Below, piece after piece: positions 54,125 to 62,748 of a DNA stretch of 64,000 nucleotides (position 1 is its first letter; the number at the start of each line of letters is the position of its first letter). The stretch covers positions 7,252 to 71,251 of the forward strand of contig NZ_JBGTYY010000010.1 in the NCBI RefSeq assembly GCF_041807705.1, in the 5' to 3' direction. The translations under genes were made by a program, and so were the position numbers. The stretch is from Mannheimia sp041807705. Its GTDB lineage: Bacteria; Pseudomonadota; Gammaproteobacteria; Enterobacterales; Pasteurellaceae. A model generated the notes under the pieces. That model ran no database searches, was not told the DNA's origin, and worked only from the letters and a program-made list of their open reading frames with translations.

Positions 54125-54222
54125 GGGCGACAAGCGGTCTATTTTTTGTAAATTTTTGCAAATATTCAGGGAAAGGTTGGTGTATATCCAACCTTTGTTG
54201 ATAAAAGAAAACCTATCAGTAT

Positions 54223-55044
54223 TTAGCTTTCTTCTTCGTTTGTAGATAGTGGCAAAAAAATTCTCTCCTGTAATAACAGATTTCCCTGTTTTATTTTCTA
54301 ATTCCTGACGAGCATTTTTGGCTATATTTCCACCTTGTTTTCCTGCTTGAGCATTTTCATCAACGCCAACGGCTTGCATACTTTCTGCAATTTGGCGACT
54401 AGAAAGTTCGGCAAGAGCGGTAAATAGCAATTCGGCTTCTGTCATATGATCTCGCAAGTTTTGGTTTTGTAAACCTTTAAGCGATTTATGCTTTTGAACA
54501 GATAACCCGCTCCATTCTTGATGAATTACATTTGTTAAAAAGGCAAAATCTTGTGGTTGTTCCACCCCTGATGATTTCCAATAATCGGTCAGTTTATTGC
54601 GGGTTTCTTGTCCCATCATTCGCTGTTGAATCCACTTTTCACTTTGTCCCATTTTCTGCCAATTTTCTCTGGCTCGATCAAGGCTTTGGCTAGGATCATT
54701 GATTTCCTGTAAGCGTTCGTAACCCACTTTTGCTAACCATTGCTTAAATGGTTCTGCCTTGGGCTCGGAATTGATTGAATAAGACGAAAGAGTTGCTCGG
54801 TATCAGCCACATCAGTTAAACGCATTTTTCCGTCAGCAGAGGGCATTTTCAACTGTCCGATTTCTTCGGACAGTTCGCTACCTTCACTCTTTAATTTCAC
54901 TTTAAGATCACTCCAGTATTTACGAGGACGTCCGTTTTCTGTCAATACTTCAATCACATCAATAATTGAGAAATACCATTTGTCTTTCTCTTCATCGTAG
55001 TGGCTGCGTACCGATTTCTGTTCAAAAAGTTTAATTTCTTGCAT
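54223..55044 (-). pseudogene. dinD: DNA-damage-inducible protein D, two frameshifts
   Basis: Restoring two single-base errors gives one frame of 273 codons plus stop, close to the 274 residues of E. coli DinD. The N-terminal piece (MQEIKLFEQKSVRSHYDEEK, a Bro-N-like domain) runs to IQSIPSP, where one base is missing in CCA(A)AGGCA near 54762; the next frame continues KAEPFKQWLAKVGYERLQE. The second error is an extra T in a run of seven (54254-54260); six would give ENFLPLSTNEEES and a stop at 54223, instead of a read-through that overlaps trmL. Both could be sequencing faults. A LexA box just upstream supports the identity. DinD inhibits RecA filament activity in E. coli. Confidence 0.85.
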
Positions 55045-55054
55045 AATAAAAATA

Positions 55055-55070
55055 CTGTATATAAAAACAA
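55055..55070 (-). promoter_or_regulatory. LexA box of dinD
   Basis: CTGTATATAAAAACAA matches the LexA consensus CTGT-(AT)4-ACAG at every fixed position but the last, with the usual A/T alternation in the middle. It lies 11 bases upstream of the dinD start codon. Confidence 0.8.
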
Positions 55071-55179
55071 GTAAAAGTATAGCATTTGTGAGATTTACAT
55101 CAAGCAGGAAAAGTTATTTTTTCGATCTCGATCCCAAAAATAATTTTTGAGGATTGACTTTTTTAATCTATAAATATTC

Positions 55180-55195
55180 TGTGATCCAGATCACA
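55180..55195. promoter_or_regulatory. Perfect CRP site upstream of nagB
   Basis: TGTGATCCAGATCACA is an exact consensus palindrome (TGTGA-N6-TCACA), 89 bases before the nagB start. It should make the amino-sugar operon dependent on cAMP-CRP. No NagC-like operator was recognised. Confidence 0.85.
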
Positions 55196-55284
55196 AAAAC
55201 AGCATAAAAAATAGAATTTGAAGTTATATTTCATTAAAATAGTAAAAAATGAAGTAATTTGTTCAAGAATTTTAAGGAGATGTT

Positions 55285-56079
55285 ATGCGTTTAATTCCAT
55301 TAGAAACAGACCATGATGTGAGTGTTTGGGCAGCTCGTTATATTGTCGATCGTATCAATGCGTTCAAACCAACCAAAGAAAACCCTTTCGTGCTGGGTTT
55401 GCCAACGGGGGGAACGCCTGAAAAAACCTATAAAGAACTGATTAAACTTTACCAAGCAGGCGAAGTGAGCTTTAAGAATGTGGTTACGTTTAATATGGAC
55501 GAATATGTTGGTTTGCCGAAAGAGCACCCTGAAAGTTACCACAGCTTTATGTTCAAACATTTATTTGACCACGTTGATATTCCGCCTGAAAACATTAATA
55601 TTCTGAACGGTATGGCGGAAGATGTGAATGCAGAATGCGAACGTTATGAAGAAAAAATCCGTTCTTATGGTAAGATTCATCTGTTTATGGGTGGTGTTGG
55701 AGTGGACGGTCATATTGCGTTTAATGAGCCGGCTTCATCACTTTCTTCGCGCACTCGCATTAAAACTTTAACCGAAGATACCCGTATCGCAAATTCTCGC
55801 TTTTTTGATAATGATGTAAGCCAAGTGCCAAAATTTGCTTTAACAGTGGGCGTTGGTACATTATTAGATGCAGAAGAAGTGATGATTTTAGTTACAGGTC
55901 ATCACAAAGCCTTAGCCTTACAGGCTTGTGTGGAAGGGGCGGTAAATCACTTTTGGACTATTAGTTGCCTACAATTACACCGTCGTGGTATTGTGGTATG
56001 TGATGAACCAGCCACTCAAGAGCTTAAAGTTAAAACAGTTAAGTATTTCAAAGAATTAGAGAAAAACGTAGCTCGTTAA
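55285..56079 (+). CDS. nagB: Glucosamine-6-phosphate deaminase
   Basis: NagB, 264 residues, converts glucosamine-6-phosphate to fructose-6-phosphate and ammonia. The phosphate-binding loop GLPTGGTPEKTY (about 38-49), the active-site NMDEYVGLP (Asp near 72) and the GGVGVDGHIAFNEPASSL motif (catalytic His and Glu near 143-148) are intact. Length is near the 266 of E. coli. With nagA downstream it degrades N-acetylglucosamine-6-phosphate from host glycans or sialic acid. Ribosome site AAGGAG. The first gene of the operon, behind a perfect CRP site. Confidence 0.97.
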   Translation: MRLIPLETDHDVSVWAARYIVDRINAFKPTKENPFVLGLPTGGTPEKTYKELIKLYQAGEVSFKNVVTFNMDEYVGLPKEHPESYHSFMFKHLFDHVDIPPENINILNGMAEDVNAECERYEEKIRSYGKIHLFMGGVGVDGHIAFNEPASSLSSRTRIKTLTEDTRIANSRFFDNDVSQVPKFALTVGVGTLLDAEEVMILVTGHHKALALQACVEGAVNHFWTISCLQLHRRGIVVCDEPATQELKVKTVKYFKELEKNVAR

Positions 56080-56085
56080 TTATTG

Positions 56086-56147
56086 GTAGGGGCGTACGTC
56101 GTACACCCTATTTTAATTAATAATGGGCGTATGACATACGCCCCTAC
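56086..56147. repeat. Family A element between nagB and nagA
   Basis: The ends are GTAGGGGCG and CGCCCCTAC. The left arm is GCGTACGTCGTACACCC and the right arm is GGGCGTATGACATACGCC; each is self-complementary and they pair with each other. The arm sequence is unlike other copies, the ends are the same. Confidence 0.8.
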
Positions 56148-56167
56148 ATTCCTAAAAGGAACAGAAT

Positions 56168-57310
56168 ATGAACCATTATGCCTTAACAAATTGCGTCATT
56201 TACACAGGCGAACAAGTATTGTATCAGCACGCATTAGTGGTAAAAGACGATAAAATTGAAACGATTATCCTTGAAGCTGATTTACCACAAGATTTACAAA
56301 AAATTGATTTAGGTGGGGCGAATTTGTCTGCCGGCTTTATTGATTTACAGCTTAATGGTTGTGGCGGTGTTACGTTTAATGAAGAGATTAACATTCGTAC
56401 TCTTGAAATTATGCAAGAAACGAACTTGCGTTCAGGTACAACCAGCTATTTACCGACTTTCATTACCTCGCCTGATGAGGGAATGAAGCAAGCGGTTGCT
56501 GTAATGCGTGAATATTTAGCCAAATATAAAAACCAAGCGTTAGGCTTGCACTTTGAAGGGCCTTATTTAAGTGTGGAGAAAAAAGGTGTTCACCGCCCTG
56601 AGTTTATCCGTGAAATTAGCCCTGAAATGCTTGAGTTCCTTTGTGCGAATGGCGATGTCATTACTAAAATTACTATTGCGGCAGAAAATCCAACCGCAGA
56701 TCATATTAAACGCTTTAATGATGCAGGCATTATTGTCTCTATTGGGCATTCTAACGCCACTTATGCGAAAACCAAAGAGCGTATTGCGGAAGGGGCAGCC
56801 TTTGCTACACACTTGCACAATGCTATGTCGCCAGTCAGTAACGGGCGTGAAGGCGGCGTTGTGGGGGCTGTGTTAGATAGCGATATTTATGCGAGTATTA
56901 TCTGCGATGGCTTGCACGTTGAGTGGGGCAATATCCGCATTGCGAAAAAAGCGAAAGGCGATAAATTGTTGATCGTGAGTGATGCGGTAGCCGCTGCGGG
57001 CAGTGATATTGAGTCTTTTATTTTTGTCGGCAAAAAAGTAACCGTAAAGGATGGTAAATGTTTCGATGAGTTTGGGGCACTAGGTGGTGCGGCGATTACG
57101 ATGATTGAATCTATCCGTAACGTGGTTCAGCATTGTGATATCAGCCTCAATGAAGCAATCCGAATGAGTACACTGTATCCTGCAAGAGCGATTGGCGTGG
57201 AAGATACACTTGGCTCATTGGAAGTGGGTAAAATTGCGAATTTAGCAGTCTTCGATAACCAATTTAATGTCAAGGCTACAGCAGTAAATGGACAATTTCA
57301 TTGGAATTAA
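56168..57310 (+). CDS. nagA: N-acetylglucosamine-6-phosphate deacetylase
   Basis: NagA, 380 residues, removes the acetyl group from GlcNAc-6-phosphate to give the NagB substrate. It is an amidohydrolase-fold enzyme with FIDLQLNGCGG (about 57-67), the metal ligand Glu in GLHFEGPYLS (about 127-136), the His ligands in IGHSNATYAKT and ATHLHNAMSP, and the catalytic Asp in IVSDAVAAAG near 272. It is downstream of nagB, separated by a family A repeat. This pair is also used for sialic acid breakdown, a common nutrient route in respiratory Pasteurellaceae; the nan genes are not in this window. Confidence 0.96.
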   Translation: MNHYALTNCVIYTGEQVLYQHALVVKDDKIETIILEADLPQDLQKIDLGGANLSAGFIDLQLNGCGGVTFNEEINIRTLEIMQETNLRSGTTSYLPTFITSPDEGMKQAVAVMREYLAKYKNQALGLHFEGPYLSVEKKGVHRPEFIREISPEMLEFLCANGDVITKITIAAENPTADHIKRFNDAGIIVSIGHSNATYAKTKERIAEGAAFATHLHNAMSPVSNGREGGVVGAVLDSDIYASIICDGLHVEWGNIRIAKKAKGDKLLIVSDAVAAAGSDIESFIFVGKKVTVKDGKCFDEFGALGGAAITMIESIRNVVQHCDISLNEAIRMSTLYPARAIGVEDTLGSLEVGKIANLAVFDNQFNVKATAVNGQFHWN

Positions 57311-57322
57311 GATTTTATTGAT

Positions 57323-57350
57323 AAAGGCTACACTTTATGTAGCCTTTTTG
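57323..57350 (+). terminator. Intrinsic terminator of nagA
   Basis: AAAGGCTACA (57323-57332) pairs with TGTAGCCTTT (57338-57347), followed by TTTG. Confidence 0.85.
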
Positions 57351-57433
57351 TTATGGCACTTCATAAAAAGGGTTTAAATGCTAATCGTTCTTAAATAGAA
57401 TAGATCAATTTATTTATCATTTAATGAAAAAAC

Positions 57434-58198
57434 GTGTTTAGCGTTGAAAATGTAACCTTTGATATCCCCAATAGGCGTTTACTTCACCCAATCTCGTTGC
57501 AATTTGAGCAAGGTAAAGTCTATGGTTTAATTGGGCATAATGGCTCGGGCAAATCTACCTTAATCAAATTACTGGCAAAGCAAAACGCTTATTCGTCGGG
57601 CAAAATTACGTTTAATCAAAAAGAACTAAATGAATGGTCTAGCCGTGAATTTGCCAAACACGTCGCTTATTTACCTCAACATTTACCGCAAGCCACTAAC
57701 TTAACGGCTCGTGAGCTGATTGCAATGGGGCGTTATGCGTGGAATGGTTTATTTGGTCGAAATAAGCAACAAGATAATGCTGCTATTGAGCGAGCATTAG
57801 CCTTAACGCATACCGAAAAATTTTCAGATCAGCTAGTTGATGTTTTATCGGGCGGAGAACGCTCTCGCATTTGGCTGGCTATGCTGCTTGCCCAACAAAG
57901 TCAATTCCTCTTGCTTGATGAACCGCTTGCAGCCCTTGATATTGCTCACCAAATTGAAGTAATGCAGTTGGTACAGAAACTTGCTCACGAACTCAATTTA
58001 GGTATTATTATTGTGATTCACGATATCAATTTAGCCTCAGGTTATTGTGATCATCTTATCGCTTTACATAGTGGAAGATTATTGGCAGAAGGTAATTCGC
58101 ACCAGATTGTTAGTGCCTCTTCACTGAAATCTATTTATGGCATTGATCTTAATGTGATCGAGCACCCTAAAACTAAACGCCCAGTGAGTTTTTATTGA
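57434..58198 (+). CDS. fhuC: Ferric hydroxamate importer ATPase FhuC (start disturbed)
   Basis: FhuC, 254 residues as read, is the ATPase of the ferric-hydroxamate (ferrichrome-type) importer. Walker A GHNGSGKST (about 36-44), signature LSGGERSR, Walker B FLLLDEPLAALD and the His switch IIVIHDINLASG are complete. The start is odd: the ATG at 57424 is out of frame, and only a GTG at 57434 can start the frame. Removing one A from the run after that ATG gives MKNVFSVENV, so a one-base insertion in a homopolymer is likely. The protein itself could still be made from GTG. It is the first gene of a fhuCDBA locus whose other members are broken. Confidence 0.8.
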   Translation: MFSVENVTFDIPNRRLLHPISLQFEQGKVYGLIGHNGSGKSTLIKLLAKQNAYSSGKITFNQKELNEWSSREFAKHVAYLPQHLPQATNLTARELIAMGRYAWNGLFGRNKQQDNAAIERALALTHTEKFSDQLVDVLSGGERSRIWLAMLLAQQSQFLLLDEPLAALDIAHQIEVMQLVQKLAHELNLGIIIVIHDINLASGYCDHLIALHSGRLLAEGNSHQIVSASSLKSIYGIDLNVIEHPKTKRPVSFY

Positions 58199-59078
58199 TG
58201 TCTAATCTGATGAAATTATTACAAGCGGTCGTTTTTTCTCTCTTTTTTTACTAATACTATTTTTGCAATCGAACCGCAAAAAGGATTTGCTACGTTGGAT
58301 TGGACGGTTGCCGAAACATTAATTGCATTAGGCGAAAAGCCCGTTGCAGTAGGCGATGTGGAAAGTTATCAAAAGTGGGTAAAAGAGCCTGTTTTGCCTG
58401 AAAATGTGAAAGATCTCGGTATTCGATTGCAGCCTAATATTGAACAGTTATTACTGCTTTCGCAAAACTCTAAAGCTCAGCAGCTGCATTTTATTAATAC
58501 AAGCCACACCATTGTTGGAACGCTTTGCTCAGCAAGTGGATATTGTAGATTTCTATCGTGAGGGCGGAGCGTGGCAAAATATTCTGATTGCATCGGAAAA
58601 AGTAGCAGAATTGGTTGGAAAGACAGAAGCCTTTCACACACTCAAACAAGGCTATTGGCAAAAAATTGAGAAAATTCGACCGCTTGTAAAGCCATATCTT
58701 AACCGACCTGTTGCATTAGTACAGTTTATTGACACTCGTCATTTGAGAATTTATGCGAAAAATAGCTCTTTTGGTACGGTACTTTCACAACTCGGTTTTG
58801 AAAATAGTTGGCAAGGCTCGTACAACAATTGGGGTTTTGAAGTAATTAATGTAACGCAATTAGCCAGTTTGCCACAAAATAGCCGATTTGTGATAGTTAA
58901 ACCCTATCCTGCAAATATTGCATCAGCATTGAAATATAACAGTCTTTGGCAACGTTTGGAAATGGCAAAAACACCCTTGATTTTGCCTGAAGTCTGGACT
59001 TTTGGTGGGATCCCATCGGCACAGCGTTTTGCTGAAATGTTAGCAGAAGCCTTAGTAAATGGAGGCGAAGTATGGTGA
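58198..59078 (+). pseudogene. fhuD: Ferric hydroxamate binding protein FhuD, two frameshifts
   Basis: The periplasmic binding protein of the importer. Its ATG at 58198 overlaps the fhuC stop (TGATG). The signal peptide frame (MSNLMKLLQAVVFSLFF) hits a stop after a run of seven T near 58246; with six T it continues TNTIFAIEPQKGFATLDW, and the correct mature protein begins. This frame runs through ALGEKPVAVGDVESYQKWV to HFINTS near 58503. A second one-base shift there moves to TPLLERFAQQVDIVDFYREG, which continues without a break to the stop at 59078. The protein is otherwise full length for FhuD (about 290). The first error is in a homopolymer and the second is not. Confidence 0.88.
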
Positions 59079-60909
59079 CAAAACCTATTTTACGGCTAGG
59101 TTTATTACTAGCGGTCATTTTTTGTGGATTATTTACCATTTTAATTAAAGCTCAATTGCCGAATGAAATACATTTTGATGCATTGTTTCAAGCTACAGAA
59201 AATTTAGATCTACTTTTAGTGCAAAACTACACTCTCCCACGTGTGCTGATGGCGTTACTGGCTGTCGGTATTTTAGGATTTGCCAGCTTGTTATTACAGC
59301 AAGTTTTAGCTAATCCTCTCGCTTCGGATTATTCACTCGGTATCAGTAGTGGCTCACAATTCGCTTTATTTCTTACAGCGATTTTTGCTCCGCAATGGTT
59401 AGAAAATGGCTCAAGTGTGATTGCTCTCTTTGGTGCAGTATTAAGTTTGGTATTGGTATTAAGTCTTGAATGAGAAAAACAATGTCGGCATTATTACTGA
59501 TTTTAGCGGGGTTAGTCGTTAATCTTTACTTTGGCTCATTCTCAGCAATGATGATGCTATTTTACCTGGAAGAGGCAAGAGGATTATCGCAATGGGGAGC
59601 TGGTTCTCTTATTCAAGAAAGTTGGCGAGACAGCTTTTGGCTAATAGCCCAAACCGTACCCGCTTTTTTACTTGTTGTGGTGCTAATTCGCCCTTTAACA
59701 ATTTTATCTCTAAATGACAATAATGCTCAAAGTTTAGGAGTATCAGTTGGGAAATTGGGGCTAGTTGGCGTATTGGTGTCAGCATTGTTAATTGCAGTGG
59801 TGGTCTCGGCAGTTGGAATGCTCGGATTTATTGGGCTAGCGGCAGCAACAATGGTTCGACAGTTTGGTATCAGAACCTTGAAAGGGCAGTTGATTTCTGC
59901 CTTTGTTTTGGGAGCGTTATTGCTTTGTGTTACCGATTTATGTTTGCAACTTTTGGCTCATTTTAAAGGAATTAACTTACCAACAGGGGCAGTAACTGCT
60001 TTACTCGGCACACCATTAATGTTTAAAGCATTGCCTCACGCAGGGCGAGTGCAAGAAACACATTTGCAAAATAATCGAAAAATATCACCGCTTATAATTG
60101 CCTTGATTGTATTTGGCTTTATGGTAGCAGTGTTGCTTGCTTTATTTATGGGTAATGGTAATAGTGGTTTATCGATTATTGAAATGGAAACGCAATGGAG
60201 AAAAGTGTTACTGGAAATTCGATATCCGAGAGTGTTGATTGCGTTATCAGTTGGTATTTTATTAGCCATAGCAGGGTTTATTTTACAACGATTAACACTC
60301 AATCCAATGGCAAGCCCTGAATTACTTGGGGTATCTTCAGGTACATCAATGGGGATTCTGGTAGTGCTGTTTCTGTTTTCTGTCCAACAAATAGAATATT
60401 TTTGGCTCGCTGGTATTTTAGGGGCATTAGCAGTGTTACTGACCGGGATTTCCCTTTCGGCCTTTTTTGATACTTTACAACGTATTGCTATTGCCACTGG
60501 CGACCCAAGAGCCAATCAACTCATTGCGTGGACATCAGGTTCGACCCAAAGTGTGAATGCAGAACTTGCCTTACCTTTTGCTATCGCGAGTGTTATTTTA
60601 TTATTGACTAGTTTGATATTTAGTCGTTGGTTAGACATATTATCTTTACAAGCTCCAGTGGCTCAATCAATAGGGCTGAACCTTAAACAGGTTCGTTGGG
60701 TGTTGATTTTATTTAGTGCATTATTAACTGCTTTAGCCACATTGATTATTGGGCCACTTAGTTTTATCGGTTTACTTGTACCACAAATCGCACGATTTTT
60801 AGGGATAACAAAGGCTTATCAGCAATTGCCAATGTCAGCTCTATTAGGTGGATTAATTATGGTATTAGCAGATTGGTTTGGTAAATTATATTACAAAAAG
60901 AGCGAGTAA
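59072..60909 (+). pseudogene. fhuB: Ferric hydroxamate permease FhuB, frameshifted and truncated at the C-terminus
   Basis: FhuB is a double-length permease (about 660 residues) made of two fused FecCD-like halves. The first part runs from 59072 to a stop at 59473 (LVLVLSLE*); the second begins at 59470 and runs to 60909. One extra A in GA(A)ATGAGA would join them as LEMRKTMSAL, so a one-base loss is likely; it leaves an ATGA overlap that could allow re-initiation. The second half (LPRVLMAL-like GSSGTSMG motifs, then RFLGITKAYQQLP) is intact up to ADWFGK near 60890. There the native end, about 20 residues, is lost and replaced by LYYKKSE, because a deletion joins the gene to fhuA. Confidence 0.87.
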
Positions 60910-62311
60910 AGAGAAAGTTGGTACAGGTGAATTCAAGCTAAATATGGGAAATCATACTCAATATGGTTTTGCTGTCGATTACACAGGAGCAATGAATTCT
61001 GACCAATCTGCTCGTTACCGTGTTGTCACCAGCTATGGTGCTCGTGATGGAGATTGGGATTTAACCAAAAATGAAGTGCTGTATGTTGCCCCAAGTTTTG
61101 AATGGGATATTAGTGAACGTACTCGTTTAAGTATTTTAACCAGTTACCATCGCGGTTCTTATGCCTATCCAAGTGCTTATGATGCAAATTGGACAGCAAT
61201 TTCACCAAGTTTAGCAGGATATTCGTTAAATCGTGGTGTAGTATTTAATGATGGTAAAGCCTTCATCAATGCAGTAGATAATCGTCTAGCTTGGGATTAT
61301 AAAAATGATTGGTTAAAAAATACCGTTGTAGTTGGTACAGATTATCGTCATAGCAAAGTTGATACTCTTTATACTTTATTTGGGAGTACCTCAGCAACGA
61401 ATGTTATTAATGCTACAAGTGGTTATGGTCAGGCTCAAAATGTAAGAAATGCACCTCAAACTCAAATTAAAGCTCGCCAATTAGGATTTTATTTACAAAA
61501 TAATGCCCGTATTGCGGATAAATATGTGCTAGGTTTAGGTGTCCGGCACGACCGAGCAAAACAAGATGAATACACTAGCACGCAAACCGTAAAAGATAAT
61601 CATACATCGTATGCAGCTTCTTTTATGTATGAAGGAGCTTATGGGCTAAATCCATATTTTAGCTATAGCGAATCGTTTAATTTACCAATGGGATTGAGTG
61701 GTACTCAAACTCTTTATGATCCAAATATTACTCGTCAATATAAAGTGGGATTAAAATATGTTCCTACTTGGTTAGATGCGACAATTACGATTGCGGGTTT
61801 TCGTGCGAAAGATAAAGGGGCGTTAGTGGCTTCTTCAACAGGTATGGGTTCTATTATTAGTAGTGTAGAGCCTGTGCGTAGGAAAGGAGTAGAGGTTCAG
61901 ATAGATACTAATATTACTGATAACTGGAATACCGTCTTAGCTTATACTTACTTGAAATCATATACTGAAACGACAGCAGGCAATGTGCGTAATGCATTAA
62001 TACCAACATCAACCTTAGCAGCAAAAACGACTTACAGTTTTAAAGGTGTACTTGATGGCTTAACAATAGGAGCAGGTGTACGTTATCTAGGCCATAGTGT
62101 TACAGCCAAAAATTACTCCGTGTATTCACATGCTTGTGTACCATCAGCAACAGTAGTAGATTTAATGGCTCGCTATACCTTTAATAACAACTGGACAGCA
62201 CAAGTGAATGTTGATAATGTGGAAAACCGCCGTTATATAGCTGCTTGCGATACTTATTGCTATTATGGGCAAGAACGTAAAATTAACGGATCTTTAAGCT
62301 ACAAATTTTAA
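60878..62311 (+). pseudogene. fhuA: Ferric hydroxamate receptor FhuA, N-terminal third deleted
   Basis: A TonB-dependent siderophore receptor without its signal peptide, TonB box and most of its plug. The frame begins abruptly at the end of the plug (VNYITKRASKEKVGTGEF; family text GG-x-VN-x-TKRP) and runs through the whole barrel to the C-terminal Phe (GSLSYKF). Barrel motifs include GVRHDRAKQDEY, SYSESFNLPMG and QYKVGLKYVPTW. About 200 or more codons are missing compared with intact FhuA (about 700 residues). Without a signal peptide it cannot reach the outer membrane. Its first codons overlap the end of fhuB in another frame, marking a deletion junction at about 60880-60895. Confidence 0.9.
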
Positions 62312-62376
62312 TCATAATAGCATATAATCAAAAGGCAGATGTCGTATCTGCCTTTATCTTTATCAGGGAGAACCAA

Positions 62377-62691
62377 ATGCAATTTAAAGATTACTTAGCA
62401 ACTTTTCCAACCATCGATCATCTTTCAGGTTTAGATGTGATTAATAGCGGAGAGGTAATGCAACATATTCCAGCAATTGAAGGCAAACTAGGCTCACTAA
62501 AACTCTACTATGCACTTTATGAGAAATTTGATGGGAAATTAGACACAACTGCAGCAAAACAAGGTCTTGAATGGTTTGCAGAGCATACTGAAGATGCAAA
62601 GGAAAATGTAGGTAAACACCCAAACATTGATTTATTATTCAAGGTAATTAATAACGACTTATCATTAGTTTTACAACCTATCCATCAATAA
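62377..62691 (+). CDS. Small conserved protein of unknown function (DUF2322-like)
   Basis: A 104-residue, acidic, soluble protein without signal peptide or membrane segment. It starts MQFKDYLATFPTIDHLSGLD and has a helix-rich C-terminal half (GLEWFAEHTEDAKENVGKHP, then IDLLFKVI). I believe it belongs to the DUF2322 family of Pasteurellaceae and Neisseriaceae, but this is from memory of length and general pattern. A good ribosome site (CAGGGAGA) precedes the ATG, and a strong terminator follows, so it is very likely a real gene. Convergent with the transaldolase gene. Confidence 0.7.
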   Translation: MQFKDYLATFPTIDHLSGLDVINSGEVMQHIPAIEGKLGSLKLYYALYEKFDGKLDTTAAKQGLEWFAEHTEDAKENVGKHPNIDLLFKVINNDLSLVLQPIHQ

Positions 62692-62695
62692 GAAG

Positions 62696-62732
62696 AAAAC
62701 CCACTTTAAACTAAAATGCTAAAGTGGGTTTT
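62696..62732. terminator. Bidirectional terminator before the transaldolase gene
   Basis: AAAACCCACTTTA (62696-62708) pairs perfectly with TAAAGTGGGTTTT (62720-62732) around an 11-base loop. Confidence 0.9.
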
Positions 62733-62748
62733 ATCATTCATTCAACTG

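Noticed and set aside
54041..54222. Apparent C-terminal extension of the dinD frame across trmL
   Set aside because: It results from the extra T in the run at 54254-54260; correcting it gives a natural stop at 54223. The extension overlaps the conserved end of trmL on the other strand.
59470..59473. ATGA overlap read as two separate, translationally coupled permease genes
   Set aside because: FhuB is a single double-length protein in relatives, and one added A joins the two pieces in frame. A split gene by frameshift is simpler, though re-initiation cannot be excluded.
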